64,000 nt of DNA from Bacteroidia bacterium (GCA_030428865.1 JAUIEK010000002.1:62001-126000); one strand, 5' to 3'; positions 48,459-58,416 are shown, numbered from the stretch's first letter. Numbers and translations are program-made. The notes: generated by a model not told the origin, from the letters alone.

Positions 48459-50087
48459 TTAAAGTGTATCATTTTTGTCTAAGTCGTTCTCGCAATCTGA
48501 GCAGTCTAATCCTTTTTGAGTCATTAAAAAATAATGATTTACCATATCCTCATCATAGATGTTGTCTGTATTGTAAACATGATATAAGAAAGAACTGGTG
48601 GAACTGTCAAAAAATATAGTATTGCCCTCTGGTAAGAAAAATGTTACGAAAACGGCTTCATCTTTAGCATAATTGTTTAAATCAGATAAAAAATAGGAAT
48701 CTAATGTTAATGCGTTATCAGTAAATATATAGTTATACTTTATCTCTGATGCATTTTTTTGAGCTTTGGTTATATTTCGACCGCTAGACCTTTTTCTAAT
48801 TTCTAAATAAGCATTGCCCGTTTTACTTTCTTGAACATCTAATTTTACGTAGTTTGAATAAATCGTTGTTTTATCATTTATATAAACCTCTTCGTGATTA
48901 TCTCTAGATCTTATGTTTTCTTGATAATACAAATCATTATTATTAGCCATTGTTATAGTTAGTGTATCTTTTAGTTTAAGATCAATGGACTTTTTCTCTA
49001 TAAAATTACCCGATCTTGCGTTACTCGTTCCAAACTCAATAGCAGAACTAATAACTACTAATAAAGCAACTATCCATATTCCAATAAGAGTTAAAGAAGT
49101 CGTTTTATTGAATTGTCTTACATTACTAGATAAAATTCGTAAGCCTAAAACAAATAATAATAAAAATGGGAATCCTACTAAGATTAATACACAGATGCCT
49201 AATATCCAATGTGGAACAGAAGATTCGTAAAAGAAAGGCAATGTGTGAATATCATGTAATCCCATAAATTCAAAACTTCCTATAGAAAAAGCAGCAATGA
49301 TGAATGATATGATTACAATTGCGGAAACCAAAACAAGTATAAAGCCAATGAACTTTCCAATCATTTTAAAGAATGCTACGATAATCTTCCCGATTACGTC
49401 TATAAAATCTTGAAAGCCCGACTGTGCTTTTCTACCGTTTTTTTTTATTCCGTCATTAACTTTCTTTGAAACTTCGTTAGCACCTTCTTTTATGGTATCT
49501 TTCATTGAACTAAACTCTTCACGAATTTTTTTTTCAATATTATCGATGTTAACGGCTTCTCCTTCCATTTGAAGCTTTTCAGTAGTAGTAGTAGCTTCAG
49601 GTGTAATAATCCAAAATATGATATATGCAAGCAAACCAATGCCACTAAAAATAGTAGTTAAAATGAAAGCCAAACGAATCCAAACAACATCAACGCCTAG
49701 GTAGTAACCTAATCCAGAAGCTACACCTCCTATAAATTTACCATCACGATCTCTGTAAAGCTTCTTGTTAGAACTGGTTCTTCGATAAGAAGTTTGGTTA
49801 GCTTCTGAAAAATCAGCATCAGCTTCTGAGTATGCCTCAGGCTCTCCCATTATTTTTATGATGTCATTAATATCCTGCTCATTAACAACCTGTCTAGAAT
49901 CTGTTATTTTTTCTGATAATAACTCACTAATTCGTGTTTCTATATCAGAAATAATTTCATTTTTCCCTTGCGGATCATCACTTAATGACTTTGCAATAGC
50001 ATCTAAATACCGTTTCAATTTTTGATAGGCATTTTCGTCTATATGGAAAAAATATCCACCTAAATTTATATTGATTGTCTTATTCAT
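48459..50087 (-). CDS. PspC domain-containing membrane protein
   Basis: 542 aa; KLYRDRDGKFIGGVASGLGYYLGVDVVWIRLAFILTTIFSGIGLLAYIIFWIITPEA. Confidence 0.93.
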   Translation of the reverse strand: MNKTININLGGYFFHIDENAYQKLKRYLDAIAKSLSDDPQGKNEIISDIETRISELLSEKITDSRQVVNEQDINDIIKIMGEPEAYSEADADFSEANQTSYRRTSSNKKLYRDRDGKFIGGVASGLGYYLGVDVVWIRLAFILTTIFSGIGLLAYIIFWIITPEATTTTEKLQMEGEAVNIDNIEKKIREEFSSMKDTIKEGANEVSKKVNDGIKKNGRKAQSGFQDFIDVIGKIIVAFFKMIGKFIGFILVLVSAIVIISFIIAAFSIGSFEFMGLHDIHTLPFFYESSVPHWILGICVLILVGFPFLLLFVLGLRILSSNVRQFNKTTSLTLIGIWIVALLVVISSAIEFGTSNARSGNFIEKKSIDLKLKDTLTITMANNNDLYYQENIRSRDNHEEVYINDKTTIYSNYVKLDVQESKTGNAYLEIRKRSSGRNITKAQKNASEIKYNYIFTDNALTLDSYFLSDLNNYAKDEAVFVTFFLPEGNTIFFDSSTSSFLYHVYNTDNIYDEDMVNHYFLMTQKGLDCSDCENDLDKNDTL

Positions 50088-50424
50088 CTTTCGTTGATTT
50101 TTTGCTTGTTACTTGGTTTACAGCGGTAATTAAATTATGCCACGTTTTATTTAATTCTTTTAAAAACATGGTGCCATTTTCTGTTAATACATAGTATTTT
50201 CTTGGTGGTCCAGAAGTAGATTCTTCCCATCTATACGATAATAATCCTGCGTTTTTTAAACGAGTTAGTAACGGATAAATAGTTCCTTCTACCACAATCA
50301 TTTCTGCACTTTTTAGCGAAGAAAGAATTTCAGAAGTATATGCATCACCGTGTTGTAGGATAGATAAGATGCAATACTCCAGAACTCCTTTTCGCATTTG
50401 TGCTTTTGTGTTCTCTATCTTCAT
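50080..50424 (-). CDS. PadR family transcriptional regulator
   Basis: 114 aa; GVLEYCILSILQHGDAYTSEILSSL...VEGTIYPLLTRLKNAGLLSYRW...GPPRKYYVLTENG. Confidence 0.95.
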   Translation of the reverse strand: MKIENTKAQMRKGVLEYCILSILQHGDAYTSEILSSLKSAEMIVVEGTIYPLLTRLKNAGLLSYRWEESTSGPPRKYYVLTENGTMFLKELNKTWHNLITAVNQVTSKKSTKDE

Positions 50425-50433
50425 GTGGTTTAA

Positions 50434-50871
50434 TTATTTTAAAAACTTGATTGTTAGCGGATACTTATAGTTTTCTCCTTTATTTGCTTTAATGGCAGCT
50501 AAAATGATTAGAGCAAATTTTATAATTCCAATAATGCCAACTAAAGATGAAATGCCAATAAATCCAAAAAGATCACCCATTCCAAAGTCGATATCAAAAT
50601 CTACATTATGATGCCAATTTCCTCTTAGGCTATCAAAAACAGATCGCAGAAAAAATGGAATAAAAATTAAGCTGGCTAAAAACATATAAATACTATAACT
50701 AATATTAAAATTAACAGCTTCTTTACCTTGGTTATCTAAAAATGCACTTCTATTTTTTAGCGTTTGCCAAACAATTAGAGGAACAACAATACTTCCGAAA
50801 GGGAATAAATATCCTGCAAAAGCAGAGATATGAATTAAAAAAGCATTTGTGTTTTCACTATTATTACTCAT
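50434..50871 (-). CDS. DUF4870 domain-containing membrane protein
   Basis: 145 aa; HISAFAGYLFPFGSIVVPLIVWQTLKNRSAFLDNQGKEAVNFNISYSIY. Confidence 0.9.
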   Translation of the reverse strand: MSNNSENTNAFLIHISAFAGYLFPFGSIVVPLIVWQTLKNRSAFLDNQGKEAVNFNISYSIYMFLASLIFIPFFLRSVFDSLRGNWHHNVDFDIDFGMGDLFGFIGISSLVGIIGIIKFALIILAAIKANKGENYKYPLTIKFLK

Positions 50872-50903
50872 GATTAATTTAATTTCTATAATACTTTACT
50901 TTG

Positions 50904-50945
50904 CAAATATATATCTAAAAAATGGTATTATGCAAAACATAGTAC
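50904..50945 (-). promoter_or_regulatory. Bacteroidota-type promoter of the DUF4870-PadR-PspC operon overlapped by a dyad
   Basis: Minus-strand TTTTG (50933-50937), 21-nt spacer, TATATTTG (50904-50911); dyad GTATTATG-caaaa-CATAGTAC (50925-50945) centred on the -33 element. Confidence 0.55.
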
Positions 50946-51101
50946 TGAATTTTAACAAATTTTAACAAATAGAACTATCATTAATTTGTGGTATTATACC
51001 CCCAAAAAGAAAACGCTATACCCGTAAAAACCAAACGCAAATAAATATAGTTGATAAAAAGAGCATCTTTTCTCAGTACTTATAAGGCTTTGGTGCATTT
51101 T

Positions 51102-51134
51102 TTTGCATTTGGACTTCGTAAAACGAAATGCAAA
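51102..51134. repeat. Bulged hairpin containing an inverted copy of the 15-mer TTTGCATTTCGTTTT
   Basis: TTTGCATTT-ggacttcgtaaaacg-AAATGCAAA; AAAACGAAATGCAAA at 51120-51134. Confidence 0.75.
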
Positions 51135-51326
51135 TAAACAGTTATTTAGCGATAGCGAACCGATATTACTAATCTCGATTTAGACCCTTTTTAAATTGTT
51201 ACAGATATTATATACGCAATATGCGAAAACAATAGGGTTTTTCAGGTTTAGAAAAGGCATTATTATATAATTTTTTGATTAGAAATAAATCGATTTAATG
51301 TTTCAAATTTTAGCATTAGGGTGAAG

Positions 51327-51350
51327 TGTAGGATGTAATGTAGGGTGTAA
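51327..51350 (+). repeat. 12-bp imperfect tandem direct repeat
   Basis: TGTAGGATGTAA / TGTAGGGTGTAA (11/12). Confidence 0.7.
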
Positions 51351-51599
51351 AAACATTGATTTGATATACTTGTTATTACACCTTTAATGTAGCTTGAAAC
51401 CGCTTAAATGATTTTAAATAGTGTTATGTTATATATTTATAAAAACAATGAGATAAAAGTGGTCTAACAAATAGAGAGACTTACATTTTGATTCCACTTG
51501 TATCAAAGTAACTTTTGTCTATTTTTCTTTGAGCAAACACAAACTGGGCGATTATTAATAGTCTTGGTTGTGTTTGTTTTTTATATTTACCTAAAATTA

Positions 51600-51636
51600 T
51601 TTGCATTTCGTTTTAAAAACCTTTGCATTTCGTTTT
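51600..51636 (+). repeat. Two direct copies of TTTGCATTTCGTTTT
   Basis: Exact 15-mers at 51600-51614 and 51622-51636; third inverted copy at 51120-51134. Confidence 0.85.
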
Positions 51637-51665
51637 CGCGATTATAAATTCTTTTAAAGAACCTT

Positions 51666-52121
51666 ATGAAGATAAAACCCAGTAATATTAACACTTTCAT
51701 GTTTTTTAAACTACCATTAGCTTGGTGGGGAGGAGTTAGAGTAAAAAGTATAAATAATTTATCTTGTATTGTCCGAATTAAGCATAAGTGGCTAAATCAA
51801 AATCCTTTTAAATCAATGTTTTGGGCAGCTCAAGGAATGGCTGCTGAAATGAGTACAGGTGTTTTGGTAATGAAAACGATTTCTGAATCAGGGAAGAAAG
51901 TTTCCATGTTGGTAATTAATCAAAGCGGAACATTCACAAAAAAAGCGACGGGTTTAATTCACTTTGAATGTAATGACGGAGATTTAGTTTCGGACGCTAT
52001 AAAAAAATCTGAACAAACAGGAGAAGGACAACTAATTACAATGAAATCAAAAGGAGTAAACTCAGATGGAGTTTCTGTTTCTGAATTCGAATTTCAATGG
52101 AGTTTAAAAGTGAAAAATTAA
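51666..52121 (+). CDS. DUF4442 (hotdog/thioesterase-like) domain protein
   Basis: 151 aa; LPLAWWGGVRVKSI...KHKWLNQNPFKSMFWAAQGMAAEMSTGVLVM. Confidence 0.8.
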   Translation: MKIKPSNINTFMFFKLPLAWWGGVRVKSINNLSCIVRIKHKWLNQNPFKSMFWAAQGMAAEMSTGVLVMKTISESGKKVSMLVINQSGTFTKKATGLIHFECNDGDLVSDAIKKSEQTGEGQLITMKSKGVNSDGVSVSEFEFQWSLKVKN

Positions 52122-52822
52122 TCCTTAGATTCTTCTTTTTTAATATTTTCAATAAAGCGATTAAGTTTTTTACCGTACAGAGAATTTTTTACATTTTCTG
52201 ATAGTGATGTGTAAACGGTATCTAACAGTTTTACGTTAGCGTTTGTAAGCTCACTAAGAGCAATATACGCAGCTGCATCAGTATCAGGTTTTGATAAGGC
52301 AAAATTAGTAGTATAGAGATACTGTCTTTTTAGTAAGTTTTCTGACGCTTTTTGAATAGAATCTTGCTGTTTAGTGTTTTTAGCTTTTTGAGCATCAAAA
52401 TTTGCTTTTAACAAATACAGTCGTTTTTCTTGAAACTGAGATCGCATTGTAAAATAATCCTCCAAAACCAATTGGTTTTTTGAACCACTTATTTTTGGAT
52501 TAATGCCAAATTTTTCCAACTTATCGGTAATAGTAATTATTCCTTGTTCGCCAAAAAACATAATTCTTTTTTCAGAAGTATTGGTGTCAAACGTTAAGTA
52601 GTACACTTGAGGAGAAGCTACATTATCTGTTAGTGTAAATTGATCGGTTCCTAATAGAGAAATAGAATCTACAGAAACTAAAGTTGTGTCATTCATTTTT
52701 TGAAGATAGAGCGTTCCTTTTTTTAGTCCTTCTATTTGCCCGTTCACAATCATATTACCTTCTTTTTTAGAAGAACATGCGGTAACAAAAATCAATAAAA
52801 CTAGTAGCAATAAATGTTTCAT
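52118..52822 (-). CDS. DUF4369-like lipoprotein
   Basis: 234 aa; lipobox FVTACSS; GQIEGLKKGTLYLQKMNDTTLVSVDSI. Confidence 0.75.
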   Translation of the reverse strand: MKHLLLLVLLIFVTACSSKKEGNMIVNGQIEGLKKGTLYLQKMNDTTLVSVDSISLLGTDQFTLTDNVASPQVYYLTFDTNTSEKRIMFFGEQGIITITDKLEKFGINPKISGSKNQLVLEDYFTMRSQFQEKRLYLLKANFDAQKAKNTKQQDSIQKASENLLKRQYLYTTNFALSKPDTDAAAYIALSELTNANVKLLDTVYTSLSENVKNSLYGKKLNRFIENIKKEESKD

Positions 52823-52865
52823 CTTAACTTATTTTAGGCTGCAAATATGAGAAAAAGAATCGTAT

Positions 52866-54260
52866 TTAACTCACCCATTTCATCAATAAAGCACAAGCAA
52901 AAGCACCATAAGTACCCAATGCATAACCTAAAACAGCAAGTAAAACCCCTACAGGAGCAAGAGATGGATGAAAAGCTCCTGCTACAACAGGTGCAGATGC
53001 AGCTCCGCCAATATTTGCTTTAGATCCAACGGCAAGAAAAAAGTAAGGTGCTTTAATCAATTTACCAACTAAGAATAGTAGTCCTACATGAAAGATCATC
53101 CAAACAAGCCCAATAGCAAACAAACTTAAGTTTTCTGCAATAGCGTTTAAATTCATTTTCATTCCAATTGTTGCAACTAAGATGAAAATGAAAACACTTC
53201 CTATTTTACTAGCTCCAGCTCCTTCATAATTTCGAGCTTTTGTGAAAGATAATGTAATACCAAAAGTAGTGGCTAAAATAATAAGCCAGAAAAAGGAACT
53301 GCCCAATCCAAAATCAACAAGAGATTTCATATGTTCATTAATAAAAGAGCTTAAATTATCTCCTAAAAAATGACTCAAAGAAGTGATTCCAAAACCAATA
53401 GCTAACAAAATAATTAAATCATTAAATGATGGAATTCTAGCTGTTTCTAGTGTAAATTTTTCCATCTTGTTTTGAAGGGTTTTGATAGAGCTATTGTCTG
53501 CTTTAAAAAAACGATCCAAGGCATCTGATTTAGCAACTCCTAATAGTAAAAATGCCATCCATACCTCAGCAACTAATACATCTACAACTACCATAATACT
53601 AAATAAGCTATCGCCTACTTCCCATTGTTCTTTCATAGCTAATTGATTGGCTCCGCCACCAATCCAGCTTCCTGCCACGGTAGATAAGCCTTTCCATAGT
53701 TCAGTTCCTTCTACAGAATTAATAATATCAGGAGAAACGTATTTAAAAAATAGAATGGCTAACGGTCCGCCAAGCATAACGCCTAAAGTTGCTGTAAAAA
53801 ACATAATAAGTGCTTTAGAGCCTAATTTGAAAACTCCTTTTAAATCAATACTAAGCGTTAAAAAAATTAGTGAAGCTGGCAGTAAATAACGAGAAGCAAT
53901 ATAATATAAGTTGCTGCTTCCTGTAAATTGTTTGTATTCAGATTCGTTAATGTTGTTTTGAATGATGTATTTTTTTAACTGGTCTAATGTTTCTACACCA
54001 GCCAAATTTCCGTATGAGTTTTGTAAAGATTGAATAGTGGCATTTACATCAATCCATTTATCAGCAATAATTCCTAAGGATGTTAATACAGAAGGTAAAA
54101 AATAGCACAGTAATAATGTAGGAACAACTTTATAAAAATTAGTGAAAAAAGATTTTTTAGAAGTATAGAAGATAAGAGCTAAAGTTGTACATAAAACTCC
54201 AAAGGTTACTGTATCATTTGTAAATAAAGGAATGTTATTATTGATGTGTGAAATACTCAT
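52866..54260 (-). CDS. DUF819 family membrane protein
   Basis: 464 aa polytopic; GSWIGGGANQLAMKEQW; ANIGGAASAPVVAGAFHPSLAPVGVLLAVLGYALGTYGA. Confidence 0.9.
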   Translation of the reverse strand: MSISHINNNIPLFTNDTVTFGVLCTTLALIFYTSKKSFFTNFYKVVPTLLLCYFLPSVLTSLGIIADKWIDVNATIQSLQNSYGNLAGVETLDQLKKYIIQNNINESEYKQFTGSSNLYYIASRYLLPASLIFLTLSIDLKGVFKLGSKALIMFFTATLGVMLGGPLAILFFKYVSPDIINSVEGTELWKGLSTVAGSWIGGGANQLAMKEQWEVGDSLFSIMVVVDVLVAEVWMAFLLLGVAKSDALDRFFKADNSSIKTLQNKMEKFTLETARIPSFNDLIILLAIGFGITSLSHFLGDNLSSFINEHMKSLVDFGLGSSFFWLIILATTFGITLSFTKARNYEGAGASKIGSVFIFILVATIGMKMNLNAIAENLSLFAIGLVWMIFHVGLLFLVGKLIKAPYFFLAVGSKANIGGAASAPVVAGAFHPSLAPVGVLLAVLGYALGTYGAFACALLMKWVS

Positions 54261-54301
54261 AAATAAAAATTATCTGCTAATGTAATGAATATGAGAAAAA
54301 T

Positions 54302-54328
54302 AAAAAGCGGAGTTAAACTCCGCTTTTT
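54302..54328 (-). terminator. Intrinsic terminator
   Basis: AAAAAGCGGAGTTAAACTCCGCTTTTT; lies 5' of the DUF819 gene and just 3' of the 54331-57546 gene. Confidence 0.8.
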
Positions 54329-54330
54329 AT

Positions 54331-57300
54331 TTAAAACTTTTTGAACTCTTTAAAAGGAGACAATTCAATATTTTCCATTTTTGATTTGTAGCTTGTCCAG
54401 CTTTTCTCAAAAAATGTATTGGTTTTATTAATGCCTGAATTTAAAGCATCTTTAAATTGCTTGATTAATTGTTCCTCCGTTTTACTTAGTTTTTCATATC
54501 TGCTTGATACATACCATCTAGCATTGTTTAATCGTTGACTAATTGTAACTTCTGGATTTCTTGTAATGCCTTGTCGTTTATCAATTTTTCCTAAAAATAG
54601 ATCAAGTAGACTGTCAATTTCTTTTATCACATCTTTTGAAAGTTTAATCTGATCTTTATACTTAGTTTTATCTTCTTTAGATAATTTAGAAACAAATTCG
54701 TTTGCTGTCGTTTTGCTTTCAACAAGTTGTTTTACCATATCAGCTAGTAATTTTTGATCTTTTTCTAGCTCTTTTAGTGTTGTGTAAATTTCATTAGTAG
54801 TTTTAGGTTTTATATTAAGTCTTGGATCATATTTTACCTCAATCATGGATTCTGAAGTTTGATTACCAAAAGACATTTTTAGTGTATACTTACCAGGTTT
54901 TACTCTAATACCGCTAGGTTCTCTCGTTAATTTTCTGATTCTTCTAGAAGGTCTAGCAACACCTTTTTCATCAAGATACCAATACATTCTGTGTACTCCA
55001 TTTTCTTTTGGAGCTTTTCTTTTCAGTGTTCTTATTAAACGCTCACCATCAAATATTTCTAGTTTAATAGAATCCCATTTTATTTTACTGATAGTGCTAT
55101 CTTTTTTTAATTCAACAATTTTTTCTTTTCTTTTTTTCTTGCGTTTTTGATTCTTTTCAGGTTCTTTTCCCTTTGTATTTGGTCTATTAATATAATAGGA
55201 AATCATTGCTCCAGAAGATCTGTTTTCTCCATTGTACAAAGCATCTGCTCCAAATCTGCTACCTGTGGGTTGTTGATACGAAGCTAAATAAGTTGTAGGA
55301 GGAGAAAAGAGTTTTAAATTTTTATTTAAAACATTTGTATTTGCTATTTCACGAAGCGGTTTTATATCATCTAAAACCCAAGCAGCTCTACCAAATGTTC
55401 CAATAATTAAATCATGCTCTCTAGGGTGAATTACCAAATCTTTGGTTGAAACTGTTGGAAATCCACTAGTCCATTTTGTCCATTTGTTTCCTGCGTCTAA
55501 AGAAATGTACAAACCATCATCAGTACCCAAGAATAATAAGTTTGCATTAATAGGATCTTCAATAATACTTAATGTATAGCTTTCCACATCTTTTTCGTCA
55601 ACAATTCTTTCCCAGCTTTTACCATAATTTTTTGTTCGGTATGCGTAGGGCGTATAGTTAAATCTTCTATAATCATTAACAATTAATAAAGCTTCGCCTT
55701 TATTTTTATTAGACGCTTTTATTTGAGCAATCCAGCTACCATTAGGCAAATCAGGAATGTTTTTACTAACGTCTGTCCAAGTTGCTCCTCCATTTTGTGT
55801 TATTTGTACACGACCATCATCAGTTCCTACCCAAAGCGTATTTTTTTCAACTGGAGAGGGTTCGATAACTAAAATAGTACAATGATTTTCTGCACCTGTA
55901 GCATCCATTGTTAAGCCACCACTTTCAGATTGCTTTTGTTTTTCTTTGTCATTTGTAGTTAAATCAGGAGAAATGATTTCCCACGTAAGTCCTTTATCTG
56001 TTGATTTATGAACAAACTGGCTTCCAAAGTATATTGTGCTGTTATCAAAAGGATCGATATTAATTGCAGAGTTCCAATTGAAACGAAGTTCTACTTTAGG
56101 GTCTGGGTGCGTAGGACGAACAGTATAATTATTTCCAGTTAAGTAGTCATATCTGCTAACAAAGCCTTGTTGACTCATCGTCCATCCATATCTAGAATCA
56201 TCTCTATCAGGAATTACATCAAAACCATCTCCAAAACTAATTTCTTGCCAGTACGAATTTCTGATTCCTTGGGCTTTCCATACATAAGCAGGACCTCTCC
56301 AAGAACCATTATCTTGCATTCCTCCATACACATTGTATGGATACTCGTTATCTACAGCAATATGATAAAATTGAGCAACAGGTAAATTGCCAATAAATCG
56401 CCATGTTTTTCCTCTATCTCTGGTGATGTTTAGTCCTCCATCATTTCCATCAATCATAAACGAGCCGTCTTTTGGATGTATCCACCAGGCGTGATGATCT
56501 GGATGGATACCATTTGAAACACCGTAAGCTGGCATAAGTTGTTTAAAGTTTTTACCACCGTCTTCAGATACATTTACGTACGTGAAAATACTGTACACTC
56601 TATTTTCATTTTCTGGATCAACATAAATTTCTGAGTAATAAAAAGGTCTGTTTCCAATGTCAGATTTATCATTTATTTTTTTCCAAGAAAAACCGCCATC
56701 TTCACTTTTGTATAATGCATTTTTCTTGGCTTCAACTAAAGCATAGATCACATTTGGATTACTTTTAGAAATAGCAACGCCAATTCTTCCTAAGTTTCCT
56801 TTTGGAAACCCTTCTTTCTCTGTGACTTTTTTCCAATTTTCTCCTCCATCATGAGTGATGTATAAACCACTTCCTTCTCCACCCGAAGTAAAGAACCAAG
56901 GTTCACGCTTGTGTTGCCACATGGTAGCAATTAATTTATTAGGATTGGAAGGGTCCATTATCAAGTCTGCGGCTCCTGTTTTTATATTGTTGAATAAAAT
57001 TTGTTTCCAAGTTTTTCCACCGTCAGTGGTTTTATAAACGCCTCTTTCTTGGTGCTCTCCCCAAGGAGAACCAATCGCGGCAGCATATACTGTATTTGGA
57101 TTTGTAGGATCGACAACAATTCTATGAATATGTCTGGTTTTTTCTAATCCCATAGATTTCCAGCTTCTGCCTCCATCTAAAGATTTAAAAATACCATAAC
57201 CTCCATTTAAACTGTTTCTAGGATTTCCTTCTCCTGTTCCTACCCAAACTACACTGGGATTGGATTGTTGAATTGCAACGGCTCCAATAGATGCAGTCAC

Positions 57301-57546
57301 TTCTTTTTCAAAAACAGGCTCCCATTTGATTCCGCCAGAAGTAGATTTCCATAACCCGCCTGAGGCAGTTCCCACATACATAATATCTGGACTTTCATGA
57401 ACGACATCAATTGCTGTTACACGACCACTCATTCCTCCAGGACCAATATTTCTGGGTTTCATATTTTTAACCAAATCCATAGAGAATTCCTGAGCAAGTA
57501 AGGAAAGAGATAATGATAAGAGTATGAGAGAGAAGAATTTTTTCAT
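54331..57546 (-). CDS. VPS10/sortilin-like BNR-repeat beta-propeller secreted protein
   Basis: 1071 aa; repeated SLDGGRSWKSM / TTDGGKTWKQI / SEDGGFSWKKI; signal peptide. Confidence 0.9.
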   Translation of the reverse strand: MKKFFSLILLSLSLSLLAQEFSMDLVKNMKPRNIGPGGMSGRVTAIDVVHESPDIMYVGTASGGLWKSTSGGIKWEPVFEKEVTASIGAVAIQQSNPSVVWVGTGEGNPRNSLNGGYGIFKSLDGGRSWKSMGLEKTRHIHRIVVDPTNPNTVYAAAIGSPWGEHQERGVYKTTDGGKTWKQILFNNIKTGAADLIMDPSNPNKLIATMWQHKREPWFFTSGGEGSGLYITHDGGENWKKVTEKEGFPKGNLGRIGVAISKSNPNVIYALVEAKKNALYKSEDGGFSWKKINDKSDIGNRPFYYSEIYVDPENENRVYSIFTYVNVSEDGGKNFKQLMPAYGVSNGIHPDHHAWWIHPKDGSFMIDGNDGGLNITRDRGKTWRFIGNLPVAQFYHIAVDNEYPYNVYGGMQDNGSWRGPAYVWKAQGIRNSYWQEISFGDGFDVIPDRDDSRYGWTMSQQGFVSRYDYLTGNNYTVRPTHPDPKVELRFNWNSAINIDPFDNSTIYFGSQFVHKSTDKGLTWEIISPDLTTNDKEKQKQSESGGLTMDATGAENHCTILVIEPSPVEKNTLWVGTDDGRVQITQNGGATWTDVSKNIPDLPNGSWIAQIKASNKNKGEALLIVNDYRRFNYTPYAYRTKNYGKSWERIVDEKDVESYTLSIIEDPINANLLFLGTDDGLYISLDAGNKWTKWTSGFPTVSTKDLVIHPREHDLIIGTFGRAAWVLDDIKPLREIANTNVLNKNLKLFSPPTTYLASYQQPTGSRFGADALYNGENRSSGAMISYYINRPNTKGKEPEKNQKRKKKRKEKIVELKKDSTISKIKWDSIKLEIFDGERLIRTLKRKAPKENGVHRMYWYLDEKGVARPSRRIRKLTREPSGIRVKPGKYTLKMSFGNQTSESMIEVKYDPRLNIKPKTTNEIYTTLKELEKDQKLLADMVKQLVESKTTANEFVSKLSKEDKTKYKDQIKLSKDVIKEIDSLLDLFLGKIDKRQGITRNPEVTISQRLNNARWYVSSRYEKLSKTEEQLIKQFKDALNSGINKTNTFFEKSWTSYKSKMENIELSPFKEFKKF

Positions 57547-57613
57547 TGTGTAAACTTATTTGGGATATAAAAAATAGTTAAAAATGTGAGTAGTTTTTTT
57601 GAAAGAGGTTCGG

Positions 57614-58192
57614 TTAATTTTCTTTTGAAAGTAAGATGGGTATATTATTTCCGTTTCGATTCGATAAAATCCATTTTTCTCCATACACATCAGCATAAAT
57701 AATTTCATAGATTACCTTATTTTTTTTAAGAAATTCTTTAAAAAGATTTTCTGCCTCCGCACTTTTTAAATTTAAAATGTGAATAGCTTCTCCAGCAGGA
57801 ATTACTTTTCCTGATTTGAAAGTACTGGTTGATATGGGGTGATTTTTTAATTCAGGAAGTGCTTGTCTGACTTTGTTGAACAGATGGTCGCTGTTATTAA
57901 ACAGTAAGCTATCGTTTAATTCAAATTTAACAGTTTTAATAAAAGCAGGACCAACACCTACATTTCCAAAAGTCATTTTAAATCCATCTAAGTTGCTAAA
58001 CCATTGGTCTAAATATGGCAATACACTTGCGCTCTGTTGTTTTCTAATTAATTCGTTTTCTTCTCGAGCTAAATTGAGTTGATGAAAAAGAGCAAATAAT
58101 GATATTGCACTAACAAATAAAGCAGAAATACTCATTACTTTTTCTGCAGACCATTTAATGCGCCATTTTTTGTTTTTAGTTCCTTTAGACAT
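57614..58192 (-). CDS. Hypothetical protein with one N-terminal TM segment
   Basis: 192 aa ORF. Confidence 0.6.
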   Translation of the reverse strand: MSKGTKNKKWRIKWSAEKVMSISALFVSAISLFALFHQLNLAREENELIRKQQSASVLPYLDQWFSNLDGFKMTFGNVGVGPAFIKTVKFELNDSLLFNNSDHLFNKVRQALPELKNHPISTSTFKSGKVIPAGEAIHILNLKSAEAENLFKEFLKKNKVIYEIIYADVYGEKWILSNRNGNNIPILLSKEN

Positions 58193-58241
58193 GTAAGAAT
58201 TTTATTTAAAGGCTAAATATAAAAAAGATAGACAAGTATTT

Positions 58242-58406
58242 TTAATCATTTTCTTTTTTAGTTTCTCTTTTAGCATTTTTAAGAGACTGCATTAGCATCC
58301 ATTCAATTTGACCATTTGTAGAACGAAATTCATCCGCAGCCCACTTTTCAATGGCTTTTAACATATCTTCATTAATTCGTAGAGCAAATGCTTTTTTCTT
58401 AGCCAT
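58242..58406 (-). CDS. Arc-like ribbon-helix-helix DNA-binding protein
   Basis: 54 aa, absent from ORF track: MAKKKAFALRINEDMLKAIEKWAADEFRSTNGQIEWMLMQSLKNAKRETKKEND. Confidence 0.85.
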   Translation of the reverse strand: MAKKKAFALRINEDMLKAIEKWAADEFRSTNGQIEWMLMQSLKNAKRETKKEND

Positions 58407-58416
58407 AACTTAGGGT

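Noticed and set aside
48350-48619. 89-aa plus-strand ORF between the DUF2807 and PspC genes
   Set aside because: Mostly antisense to the PspC gene 3' end; Phe/Leu-rich AT artefact.
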